Counted from the stretch's first letter, positions 52,748 through 62,567 are shown. The stretch is 64,000 nt of DNA from Gracilibacillus massiliensis (GCF_001458115.1 NZ_CZRP01000010.1:1-64000); one strand, 5' to 3'. Notes: generated by a model not told the origin, from the letters alone. Translations and numbers: made by a program.

Positions 52748-53290
52748 ATGGAGTTTGTCCATCCAATTAGAACGAAGGAACAAATTAATCAATTCAAATC
52801 CTTTTTAAAGAAAAAGTCCGCTCGTGATTACCTTTTATTTGTGCTCGAAATAAACACAGGTATGCGAATTAATGACTTACTTACATTAAAAGTCCATCAA
52901 GTATGGGACGGAATACAACCTCGGGAATTCCTTTCAGTTTCAACACCTATCTACTTAAACACGAATGTCTATATCGCAATCGACAACTATTTATCCACTT
53001 CCTCGTTACATGGAGAAGATTATTTATTTCGAACAAAAAATAGTGGTAAGCCAATTACGAGACAGCAGGCATATCGTATTATTAACCATGCTGCACGTGA
53101 AATAGGGATGACAGATAAAGTTGGCATCCATACCTTAAGGAAGACTTTTGGATATCACGCCTACAAACAAGGAATTGCAATTTCATTAATAAGAGATATT
53201 TATGGACACTCATCTACTTCCGAAACATTACACTATATTGGACTGAATAATGAAATGCCCAATTCGATTAAGATTGATATCAATTTATAA
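52748..53290 (+). CDS. Short tyrosine recombinase/integrase-like protein
   Basis: The 180-residue protein has the catalytic set of tyrosine recombinases: Arg in INTGMRINDLL, His-x-x-Arg in IHTLRKTFGYHA, His in YGHSS and Tyr in HYIGL. The family's N-terminal core-binding domain is nearly absent (about 20 residues before the catalytic domain). Its stop is 9 bp before the NhaP-type gene. It is not associated with phage genes here. ATG 52748 follows AGGAG. A solitary, short recombinase of unknown target. Confidence 0.83.
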   Translation: MEFVHPIRTKEQINQFKSFLKKKSARDYLLFVLEINTGMRINDLLTLKVHQVWDGIQPREFLSVSTPIYLNTNVYIAIDNYLSTSSLHGEDYLFRTKNSGKPITRQQAYRIINHAAREIGMTDKVGIHTLRKTFGYHAYKQGIAISLIRDIYGHSSTSETLHYIGLNNEMPNSIKIDINL

Positions 53291-53299
53291 GAAAGGAGA

Positions 53300-54775
53300 A
53301 TGTCCTTGTTTGGTGATACATTATTTACAGAATATTTTATTTTCTTAATAGGTCTTTTATTTATTTTAGGGGTGTTAACGACCAAGTTTTCCAGTCGTAT
53401 AGGCGTACCTGTTTTAATCTTATACATAGGATTAGGTATGTTAGTCGGCAGTGATGGTCTTAATTTCATTTACTTTAGTGATTATAGTCTTGCTCAACAT
53501 ATTGGGATGCTAGCTCTCGTTATCATTTTATTTGAAGGTGGCCTTCAGACAAAATGGAGCGATATCCGCCCTGTGATTGGACCTTCGATATCCCTAGCTA
53601 CTCTTGGAGTTATCCTAACCTCAGTCATAGTTGCAATCTCTGCAAAATTCATATTGGATGTTAGTTGGTTAGAAGGATTTTTATTCGGTGCGATCGTTGG
53701 TTCGACTGATGCAGCCGCTGTATTCGCAGTATTAAAAGGACAAAATATTAAAGCTAAAATAGGATCCACATTGGAAGCAGAATCAGGTTCCAACGACCCG
53801 ATGGCAATGATTCTAACCATTTCCTTTATCGAATTAATCACAAATGATCAAGCCTCCTATTTAATGTTAATCGGTTCTTTCTTTTGGCAGATGGTGATGG
53901 GGGTTGTGATCGGCTTAGCTATGGGTGCGATCGCCGTTTATTCGATTAACAAAATTAATTTAGATTCCAGTGGACTCTACCCTGTTTTTGCTCTAGCCTT
54001 GGCCTTATTAACTTTTAGTTTAGCGGACCTTACTCAAGCTAGTGGACTTTTAGCTGTTTATGTAGCAGCGGTATTTGTAGGCAATTCTGAGATTGCTTAT
54101 CGCCACTCGATTTTTCGTTTTAATGAAGGATTCGCCTGGATTGCCCAAATATTAATGTTTACTATTCTTGGTTTATTAGTATTCCCTAGTGATTTATTTG
54201 CTTGGGATATCATTTGGAAAGGACTAGTTATTTCCTTAATCCTTATTCTACTAGCGAGACCTGCTGCCGTTTTTCTAAGTACAATAAAGCTCAACTATTC
54301 GTTAAACGAAAGGCTGTTTCTCTCTTGGGCCGGATTAAAAGGGGCAGTGCCAATCGTATTAGCTACTTTCCCTCTGGTTGCTGGGTTAGAGAATGGACAG
54401 CTTTTCTTTAATGTTGTATTTTTCGTAGTGCTTATCTCTGCCGCCATTCAAGGTTCAACGATTTCTATGTTTGCAGAAAAACTGGATTTATCTGGGCCAA
54501 AAAGGACCGAGCCGATGCATAGCTTGGAACTTGTCTCAATCGGAAAGGCTAACGCAGAAATGATCGAATATGAGGTGAATGAAAAGTTAGATATTATCGG
54601 GAAAACATTAATCGATATTGATTTCCCCAAAAACACTTCCATCAGTGCGATCATTCGAGATAATCAATTAGTCACTCCAACAGGTACCACTGTTATAAAA
54701 GAAAATGACATTTTATTTATTCTTGTTTCCCACAAAGATAAAAAACATGTGAAAAAACTATTGGAAGGTAAATGA
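53300..54775 (+). CDS. NhaP-type K+(Na+)/H+ antiporter with TrkA_C domain
   Basis: The 491-residue CPA1 antiporter has about twelve membrane segments (residues 10-395). The core motif FGAIVGSTDAAAVFAVL is followed by AESGSNDPMAM, with the ND ion-binding pair. A C-terminal TrkA_C-like regulatory domain spans residues 405-490. It exchanges K+ or Na+ for protons, relevant to salt and pH tolerance. The strong AAAGGAG is nearly on top of the ATG at 53300; the TTG at 53306 is a better-spaced alternative start. It may be co-transcribed with the recombinase gene. Confidence 0.88.
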   Translation: MSLFGDTLFTEYFIFLIGLLFILGVLTTKFSSRIGVPVLILYIGLGMLVGSDGLNFIYFSDYSLAQHIGMLALVIILFEGGLQTKWSDIRPVIGPSISLATLGVILTSVIVAISAKFILDVSWLEGFLFGAIVGSTDAAAVFAVLKGQNIKAKIGSTLEAESGSNDPMAMILTISFIELITNDQASYLMLIGSFFWQMVMGVVIGLAMGAIAVYSINKINLDSSGLYPVFALALALLTFSLADLTQASGLLAVYVAAVFVGNSEIAYRHSIFRFNEGFAWIAQILMFTILGLLVFPSDLFAWDIIWKGLVISLILILLARPAAVFLSTIKLNYSLNERLFLSWAGLKGAVPIVLATFPLVAGLENGQLFFNVVFFVVLISAAIQGSTISMFAEKLDLSGPKRTEPMHSLELVSIGKANAEMIEYEVNEKLDIIGKTLIDIDFPKNTSISAIIRDNQLVTPTGTTVIKENDILFILVSHKDKKHVKKLLEGK

Positions 54776-54779
54776 ATTA

Positions 54780-54976
54780 TCTTACGGACAATTTTTATTT
54801 ATATCACGACTTTTGTCCATAAGATCGATTCTTACGGACAGAAATTAGACAATAGTTAGAATTTTGTCCATAAGGTTCATTCTTACGGACAAAAAATCGG
54901 CCAAAAGCGAAAAGTTGTCTATAAGATTCTTTCTTATGGACAACTAGCTATCTATTTCTAAACTTTTGTCCGTAAC
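54780..54976. repeat. Inverted-pair motif array III (CTTACGGACAA, 50/51-bp period)
   Basis: CTTACGGACA-like motifs begin at 54781, 54831, 54882 and 54933, steps of 50, 51 and 51 bp. Each is followed by an inverted TTGTCCATAAG-like copy ending about 42 bp after the start of the first. The array fills the gap between convergent nhaP-like and gndA genes. Confidence 0.85.
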
Positions 54977-54980
54977 ACAA

Positions 54981-55009
54981 AAAAATCCCACAGCAACTGT
55001 GGGATTTTT
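54981..55009. terminator. Bidirectional terminator between the antiporter gene and gndA
   Basis: AAAAATCCCACAG (54981-54993) and CTGTGGGATTTTT (54997-55009) are perfect inverted copies with a 3-nt loop. Confidence 0.9.
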
Positions 55010-55017
55010 CATTATGA

Positions 55018-56439
55018 TTAATCTTCTAACCACTCTGTGTGGAATACGCCTTCTTTATCAATTCGTTGATACGTGTGGGCACCGAAGTAGTCACGTTGTG
55101 CTTGTAAAAGGTTTGCCGGTAACGTTTCAGTACGATAGCTGTCATAATAAGCTAGTGCACTTGCGAAACCTGGAACTGGAATACCTCGTTCCATTGCAAT
55201 CGAAAGCACTTTACGCAATGACGTTTGATAGCTTTCTACGATCTCTTTGAAATATGGATCTAATAATAGATTCGCTAAAGCTGGATCGCGGTCATATGCT
55301 TCTTTAATTTTTTGTAGGAACTGTGCACGAATGATACATCCACCACGGAAGATCATGGAAATGTCGCCGTAACGTAAATTCCAATCATTTTCTTCAGAAG
55401 CTGCACGCATTTGCGCGAAACCTTGTGCATAAGAAACGATTTTACTCATATAAAGTGCTTTACGGATTGCTTCGACAAGCTCATCCTTGTCACCTTCATA
55501 TGGTTTTTCTTGTGCAGACGGCCCTTGTAGTACTTTACTTGCTGCGACACGTTCTTCTTTCATTGCTGAAATGAAACGTGCGAATACAGATTCTGTGATA
55601 ACTGGTAATGGTACACCTAAGTCAAGTGAGCTTTGGCTTGTCCATTTACCTGTACCTTTTTGACCTGCAGTATCAAGGATAACATCTACCATTGGTTTAC
55701 CAGTTTCTTTATCTTTCTTCTTGAAGATATCTGTTGTGATCTCGATTAGGTAACTGTCAAGTTCACCTGTATTCCATTCTTTAAAAACTTCATGTAGTTC
55801 ATCTGCTTCTAATCCTAGAACATTCTTCATAATGAAGTATGCTTCACAGATTAATTGCATATCACCATACTCGATACCATTGTGCACCATTTTCACATAG
55901 TGTCCTGCACCATTTGGTCCAATGTACGTTACACAAGGATCTCCTTCTACTTTTGCAGAAATTGCTTCAAAAATAGGTGCTACTTTTTCATAAGCTTCTT
56001 TCTGTCCACCTGGCATGATCGAAGGTCCTTTAAGTGCTCCTTCTTCCCCACCAGATACACCCGTTCCAATGAAGTGGATACCTGATTCATCTAGTTCTGC
56101 ATTACGACGGATAGTATCTTTAAAGAACGTGTTACCACCATCAATTAAGATATCTCCTTCATCAAGCAGTGGTTTTAATGACGCGATTGTTGCATCTGTC
56201 GCTGGACCTGCTTGTACCATTAACATAATTTTACGTGGTTTTTCTAATGATTCAACAAATTCCTCAATCGTTTCTGCACCAACGAAGTTTTTGCCTTTTG
56301 CTTCATTATTTAAGAAATCTTCTGTCTTTTGATAAGTTCTATTAAATACTGATAAAGAGTATCCTCTGCTTTCAACGTTTAACGCTAGGTTTTTACCCAT
56401 TACAGCAAGACCTATCACACCAAATTGTTGTTTTGCCAT
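55018..56439 (-). CDS. gndA: 6-phosphogluconate dehydrogenase (decarboxylating)
   Basis: Gnd oxidises 6-phosphogluconate to ribulose-5-phosphate and CO2 with NADP. The 473-residue protein has the nucleotide-binding motif [12 protein letters not shown] followed by NRTYQKTE, the arginine typical of NADP specificity. [16 protein letters not shown] and [17 protein letters not shown] carry the substrate and catalytic Lys residues. The length is that of GndA (YqjI type). With zwf it supplies NADPH. ATG 56439 follows AAAAGGAG. Confidence 0.97.
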   Translation of the reverse strand: MAKQQFGVIGLAVMGKNLALNVESRGYSLSVFNRTYQKTEDFLNNEAKGKNFVGAETIEEFVESLEKPRKIMLMVQAGPATDATIASLKPLLDEGDILIDGGNTFFKDTIRRNAELDESGIHFIGTGVSGGEEGALKGPSIMPGGQKEAYEKVAPIFEAISAKVEGDPCVTYIGPNGAGHYVKMVHNGIEYGDMQLICEAYFIMKNVLGLEADELHEVFKEWNTGELDSYLIEITTDIFKKKDKETGKPMVDVILDTAGQKGTGKWTSQSSLDLGVPLPVITESVFARFISAMKEERVAASKVLQGPSAQEKPYEGDKDELVEAIRKALYMSKIVSYAQGFAQMRAASEENDWNLRYGDISMIFRGGCIIRAQFLQKIKEAYDRDPALANLLLDPYFKEIVESYQTSLRKVLSIAMERGIPVPGFASALAYYDSYRTETLPANLLQAQRDYFGAHTYQRIDKEGVFHTEWLED

Positions 56440-56614
56440 TGTCTTATTCGCTCCTTTTCTTTTATCACTATGTATGATTCCATCCTCTATTTTAGCATGA
56501 AATCATAAATTCCTGTAGTGATCTGAAAAATTCACTCCATCTAATAAGTTATTATATCCTTACCATCACTGCAAGTAATAGCCATTCATTTTCTGAAAAT
56601 TCTGCTTACGCAAG

Positions 56615-57346
56615 TTACAATATCCATTCTTCGATTGCTTTTGCTACACCGTCCTGGTCATTGGAGAGTGTTTGCCAATCAGCCTTCTCCTTAACGGTCT
56701 CCTGCGCATTACCCATCGCAACCCCTAGACCAGCTTGCTCAATCATTTTAATATCATTAAGGCTGTCGCCCATCGCCATTACTTGGGACATGTTGATACC
56801 TAACCGTTCACAGACAACCTCAATCGCTGCTGCTTTATTGACACCAACTGCATTCACTTCAATGTTGGTTGGACTTGAGTTACTTAATTCTACCTCTTCC
56901 CAACTCTCGATCACGTTCATGATTTTTTCTTTTGTTGCAGCATCTTTTGTATCAAAACCGAATTTTAACCATTCATGTGCTAATATATCTTCTGGAACCT
57001 CACCACGCCAGATGTTATCAATCGAGGAAAGCCATGCCCATGTTTGATGTTCTTCTTTTAATTGGACAAGTTTTTCAATAATTCGTGCGTCAATCGTTTG
57101 TCTTGCGATCAAATCACCCGTCATCGTCCATATCTCACTGCCGTTGACTGTGATGAGGTAGTGTATATCTAACTCTTTTGCAATGATCGAACTTGTTTGA
57201 TAATGTCTTCCTGTAGAAATAATTACTTCTACACCTTTTTCACGTGCCTTTATGATCGCTTCTTTATTTGCTTTGGAAACTTGATGGTCCGTACCTAATA
57301 AGGTGCCATCCATATCTAATGCAATTAATCGAATGTCTTTTTTCAT
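56615..57346 (-). CDS. Cof-type HAD family phosphatase
   Basis: The 243-residue phosphatase has motif I ALDMDGTLLGTDH, a STGRHY segment (motif II) and motif IV AMGDSLNDIKMIEQAGLGVAM. The C2B cap lies between. These hydrolyse sugar phosphates or flavin-related phosphates; substrate unknown. At 243 residues it is somewhat shorter than most Cof proteins (about 270). ATG 57346 follows AGAGGAG. Confidence 0.87.
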   Translation of the reverse strand: MKKDIRLIALDMDGTLLGTDHQVSKANKEAIIKAREKGVEVIISTGRHYQTSSIIAKELDIHYLITVNGSEIWTMTGDLIARQTIDARIIEKLVQLKEEHQTWAWLSSIDNIWRGEVPEDILAHEWLKFGFDTKDAATKEKIMNVIESWEEVELSNSSPTNIEVNAVGVNKAAAIEVVCERLGINMSQVMAMGDSLNDIKMIEQAGLGVAMGNAQETVKEKADWQTLSNDQDGVAKAIEEWIL

Positions 57347-57471
57347 AATAAACTCCTCTGGTCATAGTCTCACTCTATTTTATGTGAAAAATGATGAATT
57401 AGCAAAAAAGCGAACTTCGTATGTTCCGTGCTATAATAGCCATAATAATGAAATAAATGAGGTGAAAGAAA

Positions 57472-57744
57472 ATGCAAAGACGTGCTGTCGTCAGTGTTGT
57501 TGGAAAAGATCAAGTAGGCATTATTGCCAAAGTCACAACCGTTTTATATGAAAATGAAATGAATATTTTAGATATTAGACAAACCATTTTACAGGACTTT
57601 TTTACAATGATTATGTTAATCGATATTAAAGATCCCAGTAATTTAGAAGCATTACAAGAAAAATTTAAACCAGTTGAAAAGGAATTAGGACTTAAAATTA
57701 ATATTCAGCTAGAAGATGTATTTCAAGCAATGCACCGTGTTTAA
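57472..57744 (+). CDS. ACT domain protein (UPF0237)
   Basis: The 90-residue protein is a single ACT domain (VVSVVGKDQVGIIAKVTTVL at the N-terminus), the ligand-binding fold that usually senses amino acids. UPF0237 proteins are commonly encoded directly before UPF0210 (DUF711) proteins, as here (16-bp gap). It may regulate or partner that protein. ATG follows GAGGTGAAAG. Confidence 0.9.
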   Translation: MQRRAVVSVVGKDQVGIIAKVTTVLYENEMNILDIRQTILQDFFTMIMLIDIKDPSNLEALQEKFKPVEKELGLKINIQLEDVFQAMHRV

Positions 57745-57760
57745 GATAGGAGGATAACAG

Positions 57761-59122
57761 ATGCCAATAGCTTTTACCGAAATTCAAGAAACCATTCGCA
57801 TGGTGGAAATGGAACACTTAGATATTCGCACCGTAACAATGGGCATTAGTTTGCGCGATTGTGCGGATCATGATTTTGAAAGAGTGAAAGAAAATGTCTA
57901 TCAAAAAGTGACAAGTTATGCGAAAGACTTGCAGAAAACAGCAACACAAGTGGCAACCGAATATGGGGTACCGATCATTAACAAGCGCATTGCCATCTCT
58001 CCTGCTGCTGACCTTTTAGGTAATGCTACTAAAGAACAAGCAGTTGAACTTGCAAAAACATTAGATAAAGCTGCACAAACGCTTGATGTAGACTTTATTG
58101 GTGGTTTCTCTGCGCTTGTACATAAAGGCATTTCAAAAGGAGAACAGATTCTTTTAGATGCTTTACCTGAAGCACTAAGTCAAACGGAAAGGGTTTGCGC
58201 ATCGATATCAGTTGCTACAACACGCACAGGGATTAATATGGATGCTGTTAAACAAATGGGCAACATCATTCATCAGACAGCAGAATTAACAAAAAATAAT
58301 AATAGTATTGGCTGTGCCAAACTTGTCGTCTTTTGTAACCCTGTTGAGGACAATCCGTTTATGGCTGGCGCTTTTCACGGTGCAGGTGAAGGAGAAGCTG
58401 TCTTAAGTGTTGGGGTTAGTGGACCTGGTGTTGTACTAAACGCCCTGAGAAGATATCCCAATGCAGATCTTGGAGAAGTATCAGATGTCATCAAAAAAAC
58501 AGCATTTAAAATTACAAGAGCTGGTGAATTAATCGGTCGTGTCGTAGCTGATCATTTGAATGTACCCTTTGGTATTATGGATCTATCGCTTGCCCCTACC
58601 AATGCGATGAATGATAGTGTAGCAGAGATATTAGAAGAAATCGGATTGGAACGTGTCGGAACACATGGTACGATCGCTGCCTTAGCTCTTATGAATGATG
58701 CTGTTAAAAAAGGTGGCGCGATGGCAAGTTCTTACGTTGGTGGTTTAAGTGGTGCCTTTATCCCAGTAAGTGAAGATAACGGGATGATTCGAGGTATTGA
58801 AGATGGCGCCTTAAACTTATCAAAATTAGAAGCAATGACGTGTGTCTGCTCGGTTGGACTTGACATGATTGCCTTAGAAGGAAAAGCTAGTCCTGAAACA
58901 TTAGCGGCAATCATTGCAGATGAAGCAGCGATCGGAATGATTAATAAAAAAACAACAGCGGTACGCGTTATCCCTGTGATTGGTAAAGAAGAGGGAGATA
59001 CCGTCGAATTCGGTGGACTACTTGGCCGTGCACCTATTATTGGTGTCAATCCTTTTACATCTGATAAATTAATTAACCGTGGCGGTAGAATTCCGGCTCC
59101 ATTGCAATCGTTAATAAATTAA
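57761..59122 (+). CDS. PFL family protein (UPF0210/DUF711)
   Basis: The 453-residue protein of the DUF711 family has a pyruvate-formate-lyase-like alpha/beta barrel predicted from the family. Conserved segments include [20 protein letters not shown] near the N-terminus and [20 protein letters not shown] in the middle. Biochemical function is unknown. It forms a conserved two-gene unit with the ACT-domain protein and ends in a strong terminator. ATG follows AGGAGGAT. Confidence 0.92.
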   Translation: MPIAFTEIQETIRMVEMEHLDIRTVTMGISLRDCADHDFERVKENVYQKVTSYAKDLQKTATQVATEYGVPIINKRIAISPAADLLGNATKEQAVELAKTLDKAAQTLDVDFIGGFSALVHKGISKGEQILLDALPEALSQTERVCASISVATTRTGINMDAVKQMGNIIHQTAELTKNNNSIGCAKLVVFCNPVEDNPFMAGAFHGAGEGEAVLSVGVSGPGVVLNALRRYPNADLGEVSDVIKKTAFKITRAGELIGRVVADHLNVPFGIMDLSLAPTNAMNDSVAEILEEIGLERVGTHGTIAALALMNDAVKKGGAMASSYVGGLSGAFIPVSEDNGMIRGIEDGALNLSKLEAMTCVCSVGLDMIALEGKASPETLAAIIADEAAIGMINKKTTAVRVIPVIGKEEGDTVEFGGLLGRAPIIGVNPFTSDKLINRGGRIPAPLQSLIN

Positions 59123-59127
59123 TGCAT

Positions 59128-59163
59128 AAAGAACGAGCCTCTCATTTGGGGCTCGTTCTTTTT
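59128..59163 (+). terminator. Terminator of the ACT/DUF711 operon
   Basis: AAAGAACGAGCC (59128-59139) pairs with GGCTCGTTCTTT (59150-59161), followed by TTT. Confidence 0.9.
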
Positions 59164-59172
59164 GTGCTTTAT

Positions 59173-59580
59173 ATTCACTTATGAAAGACAGTTCTTCTCG
59201 GTTTTCACTTTTTTGTCCTTCATCTCGCTTATGATGGACACTTTCTCTCCGGTTTCACTTTTTTTGTTCTTCATCTCTCCTATGAAGGACAGTTCTTCTC
59301 CGATTTCGCTTTTTTGTCCTTCATCTCGCTTATGAAGGACAGTTTCTCTCCGATTTCACTTTTTTTGTCCTTCATCTCTCCTATGAAGGACAGTTCTTCT
59401 CCGATTTCGCTTTTTTGTCCTTCATCTCGCTTATGAAGGACAGTTTCTCTCCGATTTCGCTTTTTTTGTCCTTCATCTCGCTTATGAAGGACAGTTTCTC
59501 TCCGATTTCACTTTTTTTGTTCTTCATCTCACTTATGAATGACTATCTCACTCTATTTTCTATTTTTTTGCCCTTCATCT
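59173..59580. repeat. Inverted-pair tandem array IV (ATGAAGGACA, 50/51-bp period)
   Basis: ATGAAGGACA-like motifs begin at 59181, 59231, 59282, 59332, 59383, 59433, 59484 and 59535, so steps are 50 or 51 bp. Each unit also holds the inverted copy TGTCCTTCAT, ending about 43 bp after the unit start. Outer units diverge more than central ones. Pyrimidine-rich filler separates motifs. No gene is supported here. Confidence 0.9.
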
Positions 59581-59629
59581 TAAATATATTTTCAGAATTT
59601 TATGATTATTTTTACTTTTTCTTAAATAA

Positions 59630-59658
59630 TTGACGAATATTGTATAGAGTGATATTAT
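59630..59658 (+). promoter_or_regulatory. Promoter of the S-box metNIQ operon
   Basis: TTGACG (59630-59635) and TATTAT (59653-59658) with a 17-bp spacer, about 27 bp upstream of the riboswitch. Confidence 0.75.
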
Positions 59659-59684
59659 GTTTTTTACCGAATTATATACGTTAG

Positions 59685-59794
59685 CTCTTATCAAGAGAGG
59701 TGGAGGGAATGGCCCTATGAAACCCGGCAACCGTCAGCAATGCTGATAGGTGCTAATTCCATCAAAGCAAATTAATGCTTTGAAAGATAAGAGG
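59685..59794 (+). ncRNA. SAM-I (S-box) riboswitch
   Basis: P1 is CTCTTATC (59685-59692) with GATAAGAG (59786-59793). Inside are the S-box signatures AGAGAGGTGGAGGGAATGGC, GAAACCCGGCAACC and GGTGCTAATTCC, plus a final CAAAG/CTTTG helix. S-adenosylmethionine binding stabilises P1 and switches off the downstream methionine transporter genes. Confidence 0.97.
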
Positions 59795-59844
59795 ACATTT
59801 AATGAACTTCCTTTCTGTCCTCTTGTGCAGAAAGGATTTTTTAT
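59789..59844 (+). terminator. S-box expression platform: antiterminator and terminator
   Basis: TCCTTTCTG (59809-59817) pairs with CAGAAAGGA (59828-59836), followed by a T tract: the terminator. AAGAGGACA (59789-59797, sharing the P1 3' strand) can instead pair with TGTCCTCTT (59817-59825) as antiterminator. SAM-bound P1 would favour termination. Confidence 0.85.
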
Positions 59845-59968
59845 TGTGATTTACACACAATAAAGTGAAAGTTATCAGGAAATTTGCGTCCGTTTATTCT
59901 ATGCTTCTTTGTTAAAACTCAAGCATTGCAGTAGGATTGCACCGTGTTAATGGAAGGAGTGAGCAATC

Positions 59969-60994
59969 ATGATTCAGATTAAAAATCTATCGAAACTGTA
60001 CCAGACAAAAAAGCAAAAAGTGCAGGCAGTCGATAATGTTTCATTAAATATTGAGCCTGGTGAGATATTTGGTGTTATCGGCTACAGTGGTGCTGGAAAA
60101 AGTACTTTTGTGCGTTTAATTAATCGTTTAGAAGAACCAAGTGATGGTTCTGTTGTAATTCATGATAAGGACATAACCAAGATGCCTGGGCATCAATTAC
60201 GTAAAAAGCGTCAAAAAATCGGGATGATTTTTCAACATTTTAATTTACTTTGGTCACGAACCGTTTTTGATAATATTGCTTTTCCACTAGAAATTGCTGG
60301 GGTCTCAAAAGCAAAAAGAAAAGAGAAAGTACTAGAATTGATTCATTTAGTTGGTCTTTCTGGGAAAGAATATGCCTATCCTTCTCAACTAAGTGGCGGT
60401 CAAAAACAGCGCGTCGGTATCGCCAGGGCACTTGCTAACGATCCTGAAGTGTTGTTATGTGATGAAGCAACCTCTGCACTTGATCCGGAAACAACCGATG
60501 ATATATTAGATTTACTTGTCTCAATTAATAAAAAGTTGGGATTAACGATTATTTTAATCACCCACGAGATGCATGTCATACAAAAGATTTGCCATCGTGT
60601 TGCCGTAATGGAGAATGGTAAAGTAGTCGAGACGGGAGATGTTTTAGATGTCTTCGTTAAGCCGCAATCAAAAACAACGAAGCGGTTTGTGCAACAATTA
60701 AACCCGCTAGAGCATGAGAAAGATAAATTATATAGCTTTATTAATGAGCGAGATGATAGCGAAGTTGTAAAACTCCACTTCATCGGAAATCATGCAAGAC
60801 GCGCCTTAATCAGCGAATTAGCCAAAAAATTCGAAGTAGAAATCAACATTTTACAAGGCTCGATTGCTCCAACTCAAGAAGGGGCATATGGTACTTTATT
60901 TGTGGAGATCAATGGTGAGAAAGCTGTTTTAACAAACACAATTCAATACATTCAGGACTCTGGTGTGGAAGTTGAGGTGTTAAAGCATGCTTAA
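59969..60994 (+). CDS. metN: Methionine ABC transporter ATP-binding protein
   Basis: The 341-residue ATPase has Walker A GYSGAGKST (near residue 38), signature LSGGQKQRVGIARA, Walker B VLLCDEATSALDP and a C-terminal NIL domain (about 265-341) that senses cytosolic methionine in this family. It drives uptake of methionine by MetNIQ. The S-box upstream controls the operon. The ATG follows GGAAGGAGTG, and the stop overlaps metI. Confidence 0.96.
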   Translation: MIQIKNLSKLYQTKKQKVQAVDNVSLNIEPGEIFGVIGYSGAGKSTFVRLINRLEEPSDGSVVIHDKDITKMPGHQLRKKRQKIGMIFQHFNLLWSRTVFDNIAFPLEIAGVSKAKRKEKVLELIHLVGLSGKEYAYPSQLSGGQKQRVGIARALANDPEVLLCDEATSALDPETTDDILDLLVSINKKLGLTIILITHEMHVIQKICHRVAVMENGKVVETGDVLDVFVKPQSKTTKRFVQQLNPLEHEKDKLYSFINERDDSEVVKLHFIGNHARRALISELAKKFEVEINILQGSIAPTQEGAYGTLFVEINGEKAVLTNTIQYIQDSGVEVEVLKHA

Positions 60995-61655
60995 AGAGCT
61001 ATTTCCAAATGTAAGAATGGAAGATATGATAACAGCCACAGAAGAAACATTATATATGACATCAATTGCAGTTCTCGGAACACTTATTTTAGGAATCATT
61101 TTAGGATTACTACTATTTTTAACAGATAGAGGTAACCTATGGCAAAATCGATTTGTAAACTTTATTACTGCATTAATTGTAAATGTATTTCGTGCTATAC
61201 CATTTATCATTTTGATTTTATTATTATTTCCTTTTACGGACTTTATAATAGGTACAATTCGGGGATGGGAAGCAGCCTTGCCTGCCTTAATTATTGGAGC
61301 TGCACCTTTTTATGCCCGATTAGTCGAAATTGGATTAAAAGAAGTTGATAAAGGAGTAATTGAAGCCGCGAAATCAATGGGCGCAAAAACACATACAATT
61401 ATTTTTAAGGTGCTATTACCTGAATCGATGCCAGCACTAATCTCTGGCTTAACGGTGACGGCAATCGCCTTAATTGGTTATACTGCAATGGCAGGAATTA
61501 TTGGTGCTGGAGGTCTGGGTGATCTAGCCTACATGAAAGGTTTTCAGCGCCGTGATTTTGATGTCGTATTGGCTTGTACCATATTTGTGATAGTTATTGT
61601 ATTTATTTTTCAATTTATTGGGGACACACTATCCAAAGTGATAGATAAAAGATAA
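60987..61655 (+). CDS. metI: Methionine ABC transporter permease
   Basis: The 222-residue membrane permease has five or six helices and the EAA loop (IEAAKSMGAKTHTIIFKVLL, residues 125-144) that docks the ATPase, as in MetI/MetP. It overlaps metN by 8 bp, showing coupling. It forms the channel of the MetNIQ importer. ATG 60987 follows GAGGTG. Confidence 0.95.
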   Translation: MLKELFPNVRMEDMITATEETLYMTSIAVLGTLILGIILGLLLFLTDRGNLWQNRFVNFITALIVNVFRAIPFIILILLLFPFTDFIIGTIRGWEAALPALIIGAAPFYARLVEIGLKEVDKGVIEAAKSMGAKTHTIIFKVLLPESMPALISGLTVTAIALIGYTAMAGIIGAGGLGDLAYMKGFQRRDFDVVLACTIFVIVIVFIFQFIGDTLSKVIDKR

Positions 61656-61679
61656 AAAATATTGAAGGGATGATCTATA

Positions 61680-62567
61680 ATGAAAAAATTACTAACATTA
61701 TTGCTTGCAACATTGCTTTTTGCATTAGCTGCTTGCGGAACTAGCGAAGAGGAAGATCAGACAGCAGACGAATCAACAGGAAACGAAGAAACAGAAGCTA
61801 CAAACGAAGGTGAAGATGAAGAAGCACAAGAACAAGAAAGTGTTGAAATTACGGTAGGAGCAACTAGTGTCCCACATGGTGAAGTATTAGAAGAAGTTGC
61901 ACCTCTATTAGCAGAGCAAGGGATTGAAATGGAAATTGAAATTTATCAAGATTATGTTTTGCCTAATCAAGACTTAGAAGATGGCATTATTGACGCTAAT
62001 TATTTTCAACACATACCTTACTTTGAAGGCCAAAAAGAAGAGATAGGCTATGATTTTGTTAATCTTGGTGGGGTTCATACTGAACAATTAGGTATCTACT
62101 CTAAGGATATTCAAAATGTAGATGAAGTACCCGAGGAAACAGTTGTTATTCTAAGTCGATCTGTGGCAGACCATGGGAGAGTGTTATCGTTATTACAGGA
62201 TCATGACCTCATTACACTTGACGAAAATGTTGATCCGGTTGATGCAACAGTAGATGATGTTGTAGAAAATCCACTTAATTTAGAATTTGATGCAAGTGTG
62301 GACGCTGGATTATTGCCAGAATTTTATGACCGCGAAACAGATGCACTAGTAGCGATTAACGCTAATTATGCAATTGAAGGTGGCGTAAACTTTGATGATG
62401 CTGTTATTCTAGAGGAACCAGATTTCTCTTATACAAATATCATCGCAGCTCGCTCAGAAGACGAAAATAATGAAGCATTGCAAAAGTTAGTAGAGGTACT
62501 TCAGTCAGAAGAAATTAAAACATTCATGGAAGAAGAATATAAAGGTGCAGTAGTACCTGCAGAATAA
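61680..62567 (+). CDS. metQ: Methionine-binding lipoprotein (NlpA family)
   Basis: The 295-residue NlpA-family lipoprotein has a signal peptide with lipobox ALAAC and a very acidic linker (about residues 21-52). The binding domain starts ITVGATSVPHGEVLEEVAPL and contains DANYFQHIPYFE. It captures methionine outside the membrane for MetNI. The unusually acidic linker would fit a salt-tolerant organism. It lies 24 bp after metI, and the ATG follows GAAGGGATGAT. Confidence 0.95.
   Translation: MKKLLTLLLATLLFALAACGTSEEEDQTADESTGNEETEATNEGEDEEAQEQESVEITVGATSVPHGEVLEEVAPLLAEQGIEMEIEIYQDYVLPNQDLEDGIIDANYFQHIPYFEGQKEEIGYDFVNLGGVHTEQLGIYSKDIQNVDEVPEETVVILSRSVADHGRVLSLLQDHDLITLDENVDPVDATVDDVVENPLNLEFDASVDAGLLPEFYDRETDALVAINANYAIEGGVNFDDAVILEEPDFSYTNIIAARSEDENNEALQKLVEVLQSEEIKTFMEEEYKGAVVPAE

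Noticed and set aside
59173-59580. CRISPR array, because of eight regular 50-bp units
   Set aside because: The filler between motifs is itself repeated rather than unique, each unit contains an inverted motif pair, and no cas genes are near.
59415-59633. 72-residue open frame
   Set aside because: It is a translation of array IV (repeated SFISLMKDSFSPISLF) with no ribosome-binding site.
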